Assembly: GCF_038397735.1 (NCBI RefSeq) | Contig: NZ_CP151635.1 | Span: 2,046,001-2,110,000, forward strand | DNA from: Microbacterium sp. LWH13-1.2 | GTDB lineage: Bacteria > Actinomycetota > Actinomycetes > Actinomycetales > Microbacteriaceae | Reading direction: 5' to 3' | Length of the DNA stretch: 64,000 nucleotides | Shown: in pieces, positions 26,106-34,181 of the stretch | Layout of the letters: each line of letters begins with the position of its first letter | How positions within the stretch are numbered: the first letter of the stretch is position 1 | The notes under the pieces: model-generated | What the model was told of the DNA's origin: nothing | Database searches by the model: none | What the model saw: the letters and a program-made list of their open reading frames with translations, nothing else | Position numbers and translations under genes: made by a program

Positions 26106-27917
26106 TCAGTCGAGCTCTTCCGTCAGCTCGAACCAGCGGAGTTCGAGCTCCTCGATCTCCGCCTGCTGATCGCTGATCGCCTTCATCTTGTCGCCGAGGC
26201 CTGCGAAGTCCGACTGATCGTGATCCGCCAGAGCGGTCTTCGCCTTGTCGACCTGCTGCGTGAGCTTCTGGATGCGACGCTCGAGCGAGGCGACCTCCTT
26301 CTGCGCTGCGCGCAGGGCGGCACCGTCGAGGCTGGGGGCCTTCTTCTCGGTGTTGACGGCGGTCTGGGACTTGCCGGGGGCCGACGTCTGCAGCTGACGC
26401 AAGCGCAGATACTCGTCGACCCCTCCGGGAAGGTGCCGCAGGTGACCGTCCAGGATCGCGAACTGCTGATCCGTCACGCGCTCGAGGAAGTACCGGTCGT
26501 GGCTGACGACCAGCAGGGTTCCCGACCACGAATCGAGCAGGTCCTCGATCGCCGCGAGCATGTCGGTGTCGAGATCGTTGGTCGGCTCGTCGAGGATGAG
26601 CACGTTGGGCTGGTCGAGGAGCACGAGCAGCAGCTGGAGGCGACGCTGTTGACCGCCCGAGAGGTCTTTCACCGGAGTCGAGAGCTGCGCCGAGTCGAAG
26701 CCGAGCCGCTCGAGCAGCTGCCCGGGGGTGAGTTCCTGCGCCTTGGATCCCGCGCCCATCGTGTAGGACGTGCGCAGACGCGAGATCACGACGCGCACCG
26801 GCTCGCGCCGCACGTCCTCCAGCTCGTCGAGGCGCTGGGTGAGGGTCTTGACCTTGACGGTCGTGCCGCGCTTCACGCGGCCGACGGTGGGCTCGACCGT
26901 GCCCGAGATGAGCCCGAGTAGCGTCGACTTGCCCGCACCGTTGACGCCGAGGATTCCGGTGCGCTCCCCCGGTGCGATGCGCCATTCGACGTCGCGGAGC
27001 ACCTCGCGCGTGCCACCGTCGGCGGTCGGGTAGGTCACTCCGACGTCGAGCAGGTCCACGACGTCCTTGCCGAGGCGTGAGACGGCGAGCGACTGCAGCG
27101 AGATCTTGTCGCGGATCTCGGGCACGTCGGCGATGAGCTCGTTGGCCGCGTCGATACGGAACTTCGGCTTCGCGGTTCGGGCCGGTGCGCCTCGGCGCAG
27201 CCAGGCGAGCTCCTTCTTGGCGAGGTTCTGTCGCTTGGCCTCGGTCGCGGCCGCCATCCGGTCGCGCTCCACGCGCTGCAGGATGTAGGCCGCATAGCCG
27301 CCCTCGAAGGGCTCGACGATGCGGTCGTGCACCTCCCAGGTCTCGGTGCAGATCTCGTCGAGGAACCACCGGTCGTGAGTCACGACCATGAGGGCGCCCG
27401 AGTTCGCACTCCAGCGCTTCTTGAGGTGCCCGGCAAGCCACGTGATGGCTTCGACGTCGAGGTGGTTGGTGGGCTCATCGAGGGCGATGACGTCCCAGTC
27501 GCCGGTGAGCAGCTTGGCGAGCGAGACACGACGACGCTGGCCACCGCTGAGGGAGCCGATCTCGGCGTCCCAGGGCAGATCCTTCAGCAGACCCTCGATC
27601 ACATCGCGGATGCGCGGATCGCCGGCCCACTCGTACTCCGGGGTGTCACCGACCACCGCAGCGCTGATGGTCAGGTCGTCGCTGAGGGTGTCGGCCTGGT
27701 CGAGGACGCCGATGGTCGTGCCGCCGCGCACGGTGACGCGGCCCGAATTCGGCTCCTTGGTTCCGGCCAGCATGCCCAGGAGGCTCGACTTGCCGTCGCC
27801 GTTGCGGCCGACGATGCCGATGCGGTCGCCCTCTTCGATGCCGAGGGTCACGGAGTCGAAGACGACCCTCGTCGGATATTCGAGGTGAAGGGCTTCTGCC
27901 CCGAGAAGATGTGCCAT
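26106..27917 (-). CDS. ABC-F family ATPase (Uup-like)
   Basis: 603-residue soluble protein with two ABC domains and no membrane part, typical of ABC-F translation factors. Domain 1: Walker A GIVGRNGDGKSSLLGML, signature LSGGQRRRVSLAKLL, Walker B VIALDEPTNHLD. Domain 2: [44 protein letters not shown]. Between them is a charged linker (RVERDRMAAATEAKRQNLAKKE). The C-terminal 100 residues are a coiled coil (ALRAAQKEVASLERRIQKLT), as in Uup. It may act on ribosomes or DNA intermediates. It follows the phosphotransferase gene by 39 nt. Confidence 0.92.
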   Translation of the reverse strand: MAHLLGAEALHLEYPTRVVFDSVTLGIEEGDRIGIVGRNGDGKSSLLGMLAGTKEPNSGRVTVRGGTTIGVLDQADTLSDDLTISAAVVGDTPEYEWAGDPRIRDVIEGLLKDLPWDAEIGSLSGGQRRRVSLAKLLTGDWDVIALDEPTNHLDVEAITWLAGHLKKRWSANSGALMVVTHDRWFLDEICTETWEVHDRIVEPFEGGYAAYILQRVERDRMAAATEAKRQNLAKKELAWLRRGAPARTAKPKFRIDAANELIADVPEIRDKISLQSLAVSRLGKDVVDLLDVGVTYPTADGGTREVLRDVEWRIAPGERTGILGVNGAGKSTLLGLISGTVEPTVGRVKRGTTVKVKTLTQRLDELEDVRREPVRVVISRLRTSYTMGAGSKAQELTPGQLLERLGFDSAQLSTPVKDLSGGQQRRLQLLLVLLDQPNVLILDEPTNDLDTDMLAAIEDLLDSWSGTLLVVSHDRYFLERVTDQQFAILDGHLRHLPGGVDEYLRLRQLQTSAPGKSQTAVNTEKKAPSLDGAALRAAQKEVASLERRIQKLTQQVDKAKTALADHDQSDFAGLGDKMKAISDQQAEIEELELRWFELTEELD

Positions 27918-27956
27918 GTTGCTTCCCAGGGTAGTCGGGCGCGCTGGGTGAGCCGG

Positions 27957-28757
27957 TCAGACTAGGGCGACCTCGATCGCAGGAGCATGCCTCGCCTGCA
28001 TCCGGTCGTCCCAGTGCCCGAGGAGTTCGAACGTCGCGATCCGGAAGGCGAGAGCGCGGATCAGGAACTGCCGGTCCACGTTCCTGGCGTCTGCGAGCCG
28101 GATCATATCGGCGGGGTCGAGGCCGTGCCAGCACACGGCGTCGGCGAGGACGATCGCATCGGCGAAGCCGACCGGACGCCAGTAGGGTGCCCAGTCGATG
28201 ACCACCGGGGGCTGTCCCGGCTCGAACATCACGTTGCCGAGAAGATCTGCGTGGATGATCTGCGCTGTCGCCGAGACCGGGCGGAAGGCGGCGATCAGAC
28301 GATGGAGGGTAGCATTCGCCGCTGGTGGCTCGTCTTCCTGCCAGGCGATTCTGTCGGATCTCGCCCACGGATCGTCAGCATGATCGAGGAAGTCGGGGCG
28401 GTCGAGGCCTCGGACCGCCTGGTGGAACGCGTCCCCCGCGTCGAGCACGTCGGTCACGCGCGTCTCATCCGCGGCACCCGGGAGCCACCGCCAGGCCTCC
28501 CACCCGTCGAGCGTCCACGCTCCGGATCGGGTGGCGATCGGACGGGGAGTGCGGAACCCCGCGGAGTGGGGCAGCGTCGAGAGGACGTTCGCCTTCCATA
28601 CCGTCTCGCCGTCGCCTGCCGACGGGCGCAGCACCGTGTCGCCGGCCCGCCAGGTCAACCCTCGACCGCCGGGAAGATTCAGAGGTTCCGAGTGGTGCGC
28701 GCTCCCGATTCCGAACTCGGCGAGCGCGGCGCGTGAGGGTGAGAGTGCCGTCGCCAT
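27957..28757 (-). CDS. TIGR02569-like phosphotransferase (APH fold)
   Basis: 266-residue protein with the aminoglycoside phosphotransferase/choline-kinase fold. The catalytic loop reads IIHADLLGNVMFEPGQPP (HxDxxxxN), and the metal-binding segment PVVIDWAPYWRP replaces the DFG-like Asp. The N-terminal lobe is short (VLRPSAGDGETVWKANVLS). This resembles actinobacterial TIGR02569 proteins of unknown substrate; antibiotic resistance should not be inferred. Start ATG 28757 is 6 nt after a TAGCCT -10 box, and ABC-F follows 39 nt downstream. Confidence 0.75.
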   Translation of the reverse strand: MATALSPSRAALAEFGIGSAHHSEPLNLPGGRGLTWRAGDTVLRPSAGDGETVWKANVLSTLPHSAGFRTPRPIATRSGAWTLDGWEAWRWLPGAADETRVTDVLDAGDAFHQAVRGLDRPDFLDHADDPWARSDRIAWQEDEPPAANATLHRLIAAFRPVSATAQIIHADLLGNVMFEPGQPPVVIDWAPYWRPVGFADAIVLADAVCWHGLDPADMIRLADARNVDRQFLIRALAFRIATFELLGHWDDRMQARHAPAIEVALV

Positions 28758-28763
28758 GGGTCG

Positions 28764-28769
28764 AGGCTA
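28764..28769 (-). promoter_or_regulatory. -10 box, leaderless geometry (phosphotransferase)
   Basis: On the minus strand TAGCCT, then CGACCC, then the ATG at 28757: a 6-nt gap with no ribosome site. Confidence 0.5.
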
Positions 28770-28800
28770 TGGCAGCGTTGCTGTCTCTGCTCGAGAATCT

Positions 28801-28850
28801 GCGGCTTATCGCCGCATTGCATATCGGGAATATGTCGAATCTTTCTTCGA
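28801..28850. promoter_or_regulatory. Cluster of three short dyads upstream of the DUF222 gene
   Basis: GCGGC/GCCGC (28801-28815), CATAT/ATATG around CGGGA (28820-28834) and TCGAA/TTCGA around TCTTTC (28835-28850) follow one another in a locally A+T-rich stretch before the start at 28880. They could be operator sites or promoter structure; none is matched to a known regulator. Confidence 0.4.
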
Positions 28851-28879
28851 ATGTCGGTGGTCCCTGATCTACTTAATGC

Positions 28880-30238
28880 ATGACAGCGCTGCTCGACGCG
28901 ACGGACTCCCAGATGGCGACACTCGCCGATCTGGTGTCGTCGCTGCAGATCGCGGAGGCGACGGTGAGCAGCATGATGGCGGCTCGCGACGGCCTTCTCG
29001 CGATCGCCGGGCGACTGGCGATCGACATCGCGAAACAGGGCGACCATCCTGATCGCGGCGACCACTCGATCCGCACGATCGCCGCCGAGATCGCGACCGT
29101 GCAGCACGTCAGCGATCGCACCATCGAGCGACGGATGGCAGCTGCGGGAATGATGATCGACCTCTTCCCCACCGTGTGGGAGGCGCAGGGCCAGGGGCGC
29201 ATCAGCGCCGCGCATTCCCGGGTCATCGTCGATGCCGGGTCGCACATCGAGTCGCCGAGCGCCCGCCAGGCGTACGCGACGATCATGCTCCCTCTCGCCG
29301 AGGTCGAGTCGCCCAATCGGCTGCGGGCGCTGGCGCGTCGAGTGGCCGAGCGATTCGCGCCCACGACCGTGACGGAGCGACACCGCAAGGCGCGCGCTCA
29401 GCGGCGCGTCTGGGTGACTGACGGCGAAGACGGGATGGCCGGGTTGCACGTGCACGCGCCCGCGGCGCTGATCCACGGCATGTTCGACCGCCTCTCGCAG
29501 ATGGCGCATGCGCTGCGCGACGAGAACCTCCGCGCGAGGCGGGAGGCTAAGCGAGAAGGACGAGAGTTCGAGGCCGACGACCGAACGGTCGATGAGATCC
29601 GCGCCGATCTGCTCACCGATCTGGTGCTCAGCGGCACTCCGACCGGGCATGACACCGAAGACGGGCTGCTCGCACAGATCATGGCTCGCATCGAGGTCAC
29701 GGTTCCGGTGACGACCCTGATGGCCGATGATGCGAGCCCGGCGTCGGGCGACCAGATCCCGACCGGTGACGGCTCCGCGACTCCGCCAGCCGAACTCGAT
29801 GGCGTGATCCCCATCGATACCGACACCGCGCGGAAGCTCGCAGGCACGGCCACGGGGTGGGATCGAGTGATGACTCATCCGATCAGCGGGCGGGTACTCG
29901 CAGTCGACCGATACAGGCCCGGCAAGCACCTACGACGACATCTTCGAGCGAGAGACCAACGTTGTCGATTCCCCGGGTGCGGGATCGCGGCGCGGAAATG
30001 CGACCTCGACCACAATCACGCAGCATCGGCGGGTGGCGCGACCTGCGAGACGAACCTCGCCGCGTTCTGTCGGCGACATCACGTCCTGAAACACCACTCC
30101 CCCTGGCACGTGGGACAGAAGCCGGGCGGGGTCATGGAGTGGACGAGCCCCACCGGTCGCACCTACATCGACACTCCTCCTGCACCGAACACGGTCACCT
30201 TCACCGTGGCCGACGATGCAGCCCGCGCGCCGTTCTGA
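28880..30238 (+). CDS. DUF222 and HNH endonuclease domain protein
   Basis: 452-residue protein typical of actinobacterial DUF222-HNH families. The helical DUF222 part runs over residues 1 to about 330 (IAAEIATVQHVSDRTIERRM; GRISAAHSRVIVDAG). The C-terminal HNH nuclease motif is CRFPGCGIAARKCDLDHNHA and then NLAAFCRRHHVLKHH, with the paired cysteines and catalytic His-Asn-His pattern intact. These genes are multi-copy in many Microbacteriaceae and may be mobile-element related, but their function is unresolved. The upstream region is more A+T-rich than its surroundings. ATG 28880 is used; no ribosome site is evident. Confidence 0.88.
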   Translation: MTALLDATDSQMATLADLVSSLQIAEATVSSMMAARDGLLAIAGRLAIDIAKQGDHPDRGDHSIRTIAAEIATVQHVSDRTIERRMAAAGMMIDLFPTVWEAQGQGRISAAHSRVIVDAGSHIESPSARQAYATIMLPLAEVESPNRLRALARRVAERFAPTTVTERHRKARAQRRVWVTDGEDGMAGLHVHAPAALIHGMFDRLSQMAHALRDENLRARREAKREGREFEADDRTVDEIRADLLTDLVLSGTPTGHDTEDGLLAQIMARIEVTVPVTTLMADDASPASGDQIPTGDGSATPPAELDGVIPIDTDTARKLAGTATGWDRVMTHPISGRVLAVDRYRPGKHLRRHLRARDQRCRFPGCGIAARKCDLDHNHAASAGGATCETNLAAFCRRHHVLKHHSPWHVGQKPGGVMEWTSPTGRTYIDTPPAPNTVTFTVADDAARAPF

Positions 30239-30300
30239 GCGAAGTGCTGGTCGACGTCTGGTGCTGTGGATAACTGCGGCGGCACCGACCGCACGTTGAC

Positions 30301-30306
30301 TACGGT
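30301..30306 (+). promoter_or_regulatory. -10 box, leaderless geometry (lipoprotein gene)
   Basis: TACGGT, six bases before the GTG at 30313. A TTGAC string directly abuts it, too close to act as a standard -35. Confidence 0.45.
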
Positions 30307-30312
30307 GGCGCG

Positions 30313-30882
30313 GTGACCCCTCCTCGCTTGCGACCCTCGCCCGCTCCCCGACCGATGACGACGCGCACAAGAAGTGTGGCTGTCGTGCTGGTTGCGTTCG
30401 CGCTCAGCTCACTGCTGGGGTGCGCACCGGAGCCGGCACCGGTGCCCACGCCGACGCCCGCCTTCGCCAGCGAGGAAGAGGCGTTCGCGGCGGCGGAAGA
30501 GGTGTACCGGGCATACTTTGACGCCCTAAGCGCTCGGGCACGTGGTGATTCTGAGCCTGACCCACAAGAGTTTCTTACGTCTCTCGCGCTCGAAAGCGAC
30601 ATCGAGGCTCAAAGGTCACTACGTGAATGGGGGCTACGGGCCAGCGGGGAGGCGAAGATCCTGTCTTTCCGCGGGACAGAGGCAAGTGTTGGCGAGCCGA
30701 CCGGGAAAGTCGAAGGAATGGTGTGCATCGACGTATCTGAGTTTCGAGTCGTTGATGCGGGCGGCATCGACGTAACCCCTCCTGACCGAGGCGACGTTGT
30801 CGCGCAGCTCGTGGAATTCTCCGGAGACGGCGATAACCTGCTGATCGCTCACGAGGACTCCGCAGATGGGGAAACATGCTAA
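30313..30882 (+). CDS. Hypothetical lipoprotein, first gene of a secreted pair
   Basis: 189-residue lipoprotein of unknown function. From Met15 it has a classic signal peptide (TTRTRSVAVVLVAFALSSLLGC) with the lipidated Cys at about residue 37, then a Pro/Thr spacer (EPAPVPTPTPAFA). The mature domain of about 135 residues is acidic (EEEAFAAAEEVYRAYFDALS; VCIDVSEFRVVD) and ends in Cys. It resembles small actinobacterial lipoproteins such as DUF6318, but I am not certain. GTG 30313 fits a leaderless start; ATG 30355 is an alternative giving the standard signal peptide. It overlaps the next gene by 7 nt. Third-position G+C looks lower than in flanking genes. Confidence 0.7.
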   Translation: MTPPRLRPSPAPRPMTTRTRSVAVVLVAFALSSLLGCAPEPAPVPTPTPAFASEEEAFAAAEEVYRAYFDALSARARGDSEPDPQEFLTSLALESDIEAQRSLREWGLRASGEAKILSFRGTEASVGEPTGKVEGMVCIDVSEFRVVDAGGIDVTPPDRGDVVAQLVEFSGDGDNLLIAHEDSADGETC

Positions 30883-31721
30883 CCAGAACAGCGACGGCCT
30901 TGATGGCCGTCGCAATAGTGCTGGCGATGCCTAACGCTGCCACTCGGGCTAGTTCGGGCTGCACCACGTCCTCGCAAATGATGGGCCTCTGCGGTTCAAC
31001 CGACGGCTCGTCTCTTACGATCTCCGGCACGCAACAGCAGCAGGGTACCAACCCGAACACGGACACACGTCGAACTAATGGGGGCCCGGGCGGCCCCTCC
31101 GACCCCAGCGCACCATCGGGGCCGAGCCAGGAGGCGATCGATCTCGCGGCGTGCATGGATGACTCGGGCACCACGCGATGCGCACCCCGTCTGAACCGGC
31201 CCGCTGCCCCGGCGACGACCCCGCTGGCGACGGGCACTCCGACGATCGTCATCTCCGACCTCGCGCGGTTCGCCCCCGCATCCGTCCTCGCCACCGCCGA
31301 ACCCGGAAACGTCGGAATCGCCGGGATGCCGACCAACTTCACCGCTGCTGCGACACCGCAGGTCCAAGGCGGCGAGCTGTTCGGCGTGCCACTGCGCGTG
31401 CGATTCGTCCCGGCCGGATACGACTACACCTACGGCGACGGCAGCTCCGCGACACTCACGACGCCAGGGCAGACCTGGGAGGCGCTCGGCCAAGCACAGT
31501 TCACGCCGACCCCGACCAGCCACGTCTACCGCAAACCGGGCGTGTACCCGGCCCGCGTGGACATCCGGTACACCGCACAGGTGGACCTCGGCGGCGGATG
31601 GATCGACATTCCCGGGCAGCTCACGACCAACGGCGCCACGCAGGAGATCCGCATCCTCGAGGCCCGCACCGCGCTCGTCGCCCACACCTGCGACGAGAAC
31701 CCGGCCGGCGTCGGCTGCTGA
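30876..31721 (+). CDS. Hypothetical secreted Cys-rich protein with PKD-like domain
   Basis: 281-residue exported protein of unknown function. A Sec signal peptide (MLTRTATALMAVAIVLAMPN) is followed by a Cys pair (SSGCTTSSQMMGLCG), a Gln/Asn/Gly/Pro/Ser-rich linker, a second Cys pair (ACMDDSGTTRC) and a beta-rich C-terminal domain. There the pattern YTYGDGSSATLTTPG and HVYRKPGVYPARVDI resembles a PKD fold. A final Cys pair (HTCDENPAGVGC) ends the chain. Six cysteines suggest three extracytoplasmic disulfides. No LPXTG or membrane anchor is seen. The ATG overlaps the lipoprotein stop by 7 nt, with GGGGA upstream. Confidence 0.7.
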   Translation: MLTRTATALMAVAIVLAMPNAATRASSGCTTSSQMMGLCGSTDGSSLTISGTQQQQGTNPNTDTRRTNGGPGGPSDPSAPSGPSQEAIDLAACMDDSGTTRCAPRLNRPAAPATTPLATGTPTIVISDLARFAPASVLATAEPGNVGIAGMPTNFTAAATPQVQGGELFGVPLRVRFVPAGYDYTYGDGSSATLTTPGQTWEALGQAQFTPTPTSHVYRKPGVYPARVDIRYTAQVDLGGGWIDIPGQLTTNGATQEIRILEARTALVAHTCDENPAGVGC

Positions 31722-31752
31722 GGAACGCACCACAGCAGCACGCCAACAAGAA

Positions 31753-31844
31753 CGAGCCCCCGGCCCCGAAGGTCCGAGCGGCCCTGTTCTGCCAGATCGT
31801 TGATCGCTGTCTCGTACGACTCGACGATCTCGAGGAGGCTCGGC
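31753..31844 (-). pseudogene. Decayed duplicate of the sugar-binding protein 3' end plus terminator
   Basis: About 92 bases match the 3' end of the sugar-binding gene and its terminator at 32946-33036 in the same orientation. The coding part reads PSLLEIVESYETA versus PSLLEIVKSYQ-stop. A 32-nt core differs at about three positions. The distance from the end of the coding match to the terminator is conserved (36 versus 37 nt), and the hairpin core GGACCTTCGGG is kept while its arms have decayed. The intervening 1.1 kb holds the SpeE-like gene. Confidence 0.65.
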
Positions 31845-31914
31845 CTTCCGAGAGCAGATTCGCCCACGGCGCTCTGCTCCTCGAGAGGCAGCCGCCGACC
31901 GATCCCCTCCGGCA

Positions 31915-31920
31915 TAAACT
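31915..31920 (+). promoter_or_regulatory. -10 box, leaderless geometry (SpeE-like gene)
   Basis: TAAACT, six bases before the GTG at 31927; no ribosome site. Confidence 0.5.
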
Positions 31921-31926
31921 AGACAC

Positions 31927-32853
31927 GTGCCATGGAGTCGCCGGGTGTTCTCGCTCTCACTAGCCAACCGCCAGGCAAAGCTGGTGCAGTCGAGAAGGCG
32001 ACCCGGTCGCTTCGAGCTCAGCGTGGATGGAATTCCGCAGTCCGTCGTCTCGATGACCGAACCCACCGCCCTCGAGTACAGCTACACCCGACACATCGCC
32101 CGCGCAATGGATGCCGCCGCCGAGCCGGGTGCGCCGCTGTTCGCCGTGCATCTGGGGGCCGGAGCACTCACGCTGGCACGCTACGTCCAGGCGACGCGCG
32201 CCGGATCACCTCAGCTGGTGGTGGAGTTCGAACCCGCGCTCTACGCCGCCGTCATCGACGCGTTGCCATTGCCTCCCGGGTCTGACATACGAGTCATCCT
32301 CGGTGACGCTCGGACGGTCGCGGACGCCGCTTTTCCGAATGAGAAGATGTCGCCGGTGCAGTCATCTCCATCCCCCGGACTTGACGACGCAACGAGTTAT
32401 CGCACCGCAATCGACACCGATTGGATGGAGGCGTGCTTCACCGTCGTCGATCTCTGGGATGCCGCCGTCATCCGGCATCGTGTGGCCAGCCAGGAGTTCT
32501 ATCGCCGGGTCGCCGCGCGCTCCGCAGCAGCGGGCGTGGTCGCCGTGAACCTGCTCGACGGGCATCCGTTCGAATACTCACGACGACAGGCCGCGACCCT
32601 GAGCACCGTGTTCGATCACGTCGCTGTCGTGCTCGACGCAGAGCCGGAAGATGCGGAAGGGCCACTCGGCAACGTCGTCATTTTCGCGAGCGATGAGCCG
32701 CTGGACAAGGTGACCGCCTCCGTTTTGCTCGACACACCGCGACCTCATCTCCTCCGCGATCGCCCTCTGACGTCGTGGATCGCTGAAGCGCGAATCATGA
32801 CAGATGCCGACGGCACAGACTCTCCCGATCCCGACGACCCCCTCTGGGGCTAG
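31927..32853 (+). CDS. SpeE-like methyltransferase-fold protein, catalysis uncertain
   Basis: 308-residue protein with a spermidine-synthase-like Rossmann core: LFAVHLGAGALTLARYVQ (nucleoside site) and QLVVEFEPALYAAVI with the acidic ribose-binding position. The aminopropyl-transfer loop, normally D[ST][ST]DP, is replaced by VVDLWDAAVIR, so polyamine synthesis is unlikely. An unusual insertion of about 30 residues (FPNEKMSPVQSSPSPGL and onward) lies before that loop. It resembles actinobacterial proteins annotated as spermidine synthase or fused methyltransferase of unknown role. The GTG start is set by TAAACT 6 nt upstream. It is alone on its strand and followed by an 11-bp hairpin. Confidence 0.75.
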   Translation: MPWSRRVFSLSLANRQAKLVQSRRRPGRFELSVDGIPQSVVSMTEPTALEYSYTRHIARAMDAAAEPGAPLFAVHLGAGALTLARYVQATRAGSPQLVVEFEPALYAAVIDALPLPPGSDIRVILGDARTVADAAFPNEKMSPVQSSPSPGLDDATSYRTAIDTDWMEACFTVVDLWDAAVIRHRVASQEFYRRVAARSAAAGVVAVNLLDGHPFEYSRRQAATLSTVFDHVAVVLDAEPEDAEGPLGNVVIFASDEPLDKVTASVLLDTPRPHLLRDRPLTSWIAEARIMTDADGTDSPDPDDPLWG

Positions 32854-32863
32854 CGCACCGTGT

Positions 32864-32890
32864 GCGGACGTCCTCCGACAGGACGTCCGC
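32864..32890 (+). terminator. Terminator after the SpeE-like gene
   Basis: Perfect 11-bp inverted repeat GCGGACGTCCT/AGGACGTCCGC (arms 32864-32874 and 32880-32890, 5-nt loop) 10 nt after the stop codon. Confidence 0.65.
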
Positions 32891-32946
32891 TTCCCGCCAG
32901 CGGCTCGCCCGCGCGAGGCGTGAAAAGTCCACCCGAGATGACAAAG

Positions 32947-32976
32947 AGCCGCCCGGACCCGAAGGTCCGGACGGCT
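32947..32976 (-). terminator. Terminator of the monosaccharide ABC operon (UUCG loop)
   Basis: 13-bp stem with one mismatch (32947-32959 and 32964-32976). On the minus strand it has a C(UUCG)G tetraloop and is followed by CTTTGT. It lies 24 nt past the binding-protein stop and closes the operon. Confidence 0.8.
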
Positions 32977-32999
32977 CGTCGTTGTTCGAGCGGAATCGC

Positions 33000-34121
33000 T
33001 TACTGGTACGACTTCACGATCTCGAGGAGGCTCGGCACGTTGGCGTATGCCTCGGCCGCGTTCTCCTTGGTGACGATGATCGGGTCGAGCAGGTATGCCG
33101 GAACGACCTTGGCGCCGTTGTCGTACGACTCCTCGTCGTTGACGTCGACGTCCTCGCCCTTCTGCAGCTGGCCGACCATCTTGATCGACTGCTCGACGAG
33201 CAGCGCGGTGTCCTTGTTGATCGTGGAGTACTGGATGCCCTCCATGATCGACTTCACCGACTCGACCTCGGAGTCCTGACCCGTGACGACCGGAACCGGC
33301 TTGCCGGCCTGCTGCACCGAGGTGATGATGGCGCGAGCAAGGGTGTCGTTCGGGGAAAGCACACCGTCGAGGACCGTGTTACCGCTGTACGAACCGGTGA
33401 GCAGCGTGTCCATGCGGTTCTGCGCGTTCTCCGCGAGCCAGCCCTCGGTCGCGGTCTGCGCGATCTCGGTCTGACCCGAGACGACGACCAGGTTGCCGTT
33501 GTCGATCTCCGGCTGCAGGACGTCCATGGCGCCATCGAAGAAGACCTTCGAGTTGGCGTCATCAGGCGAACCCGAGAAGAGCTCGATGTTGTACGGAGCC
33601 TCGTGACCCGCACGCTCGGCGAGGCCGTCGAGCAGAGCCTGGCCCTGCAGCTGGCCGACCTTGAAGTTGTCGAACGCGACGTAGTAGTCGACAGCCTCGG
33701 TGTTCTCGATGAGACGGTCGTACGCGATCACGTACGCGCCGGCGTCCTTGGCCGCCTGCACCTGCGTGGCGAGCTGCTTGCCGTCCTTGGCGCCGATGAT
33801 GATGACCTTGGCACCGTTGGTGACCATGGCCTGGATCTGGTTCTGCTGCTCGGCGACGGTGTTGCTCGCGGGAGCGTACTGGACGTCGGCCTTGAAGCCG
33901 GCCTTCTCCAGTCCGTCCGTGAACAGCTGACCGGCGAGGACCCAGTTCTCACTGGTCTTGTCGGGAAGCGCGACGCCGATCGAGGAGTCAGCGGCGAAGC
34001 CCGCTGCGGCCTCGTCGCCGGAGCCCGAGCCGGCGTCTCCACCGCGCTCTGCCGAGCAGCCGGTGAGGGCGAAGGCAGCCGTCGCGACGAGCGCTGTCGC
34101 TGTGACGATGATCTTCTTCAT
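33000..34121 (-). CDS. Multiple-monosaccharide ABC transporter substrate-binding lipoprotein (ChvE-like)
   Basis: 373-residue sugar-binding lipoprotein of the periplasmic-binding-protein family 1 (ChvE/XylF-like). Lipobox FALTGCSA (Cys22) is followed by IGVALPDKTSENWVLAGQLF, KVIIIGAKDGKQLATQVQAAKDAG, VIAYDRLIENTEAVDYYVAFDN and the hinge/ligand region VVTGQDSEVESVKSIMEG. It probably binds pentoses or hexoses such as xylose, arabinose, glucose or galactose; specificity cannot be read. It is the last gene of the unit (ATPase, permease, binding protein), an inverted order compared with the usual binding-protein-first layout. Confidence 0.92.
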   Translation of the reverse strand: MKKIIVTATALVATAAFALTGCSAERGGDAGSGSGDEAAAGFAADSSIGVALPDKTSENWVLAGQLFTDGLEKAGFKADVQYAPASNTVAEQQNQIQAMVTNGAKVIIIGAKDGKQLATQVQAAKDAGAYVIAYDRLIENTEAVDYYVAFDNFKVGQLQGQALLDGLAERAGHEAPYNIELFSGSPDDANSKVFFDGAMDVLQPEIDNGNLVVVSGQTEIAQTATEGWLAENAQNRMDTLLTGSYSGNTVLDGVLSPNDTLARAIITSVQQAGKPVPVVTGQDSEVESVKSIMEGIQYSTINKDTALLVEQSIKMVGQLQKGEDVDVNDEESYDNGAKVVPAYLLDPIIVTKENAAEAYANVPSLLEIVKSYQ

Positions 34122-34181
34122 GTGATCTCTTTCTGTGTGATGTGACGGATTCTGCGTGCGAGCACTGCGCGGAGAGTCCGC

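Noticed and set aside
26106..27917. Antibiotic-resistance (ARE) ABC-F protein
   Set aside because: The C-terminal coiled coil and generic linker fit Uup-like housekeeping ABC-F proteins; there is no drug-linked context.
27957..28757. Aminoglycoside resistance phosphotransferase
   Set aside because: The APH fold is present, but the sequence fits the generic TIGR02569-like group and nothing indicates antibiotic substrates.
31526..31915. A 129-codon minus-strand frame as an intact gene
   Set aside because: Its 3' half is antisense to the secreted protein gene and its middle is the decayed copy of the sugar-binding gene end.
31927..32853. Spermidine synthase (speE)
   Set aside because: The catalytic D[ST][ST]DP loop is missing, so only the fold is claimed.
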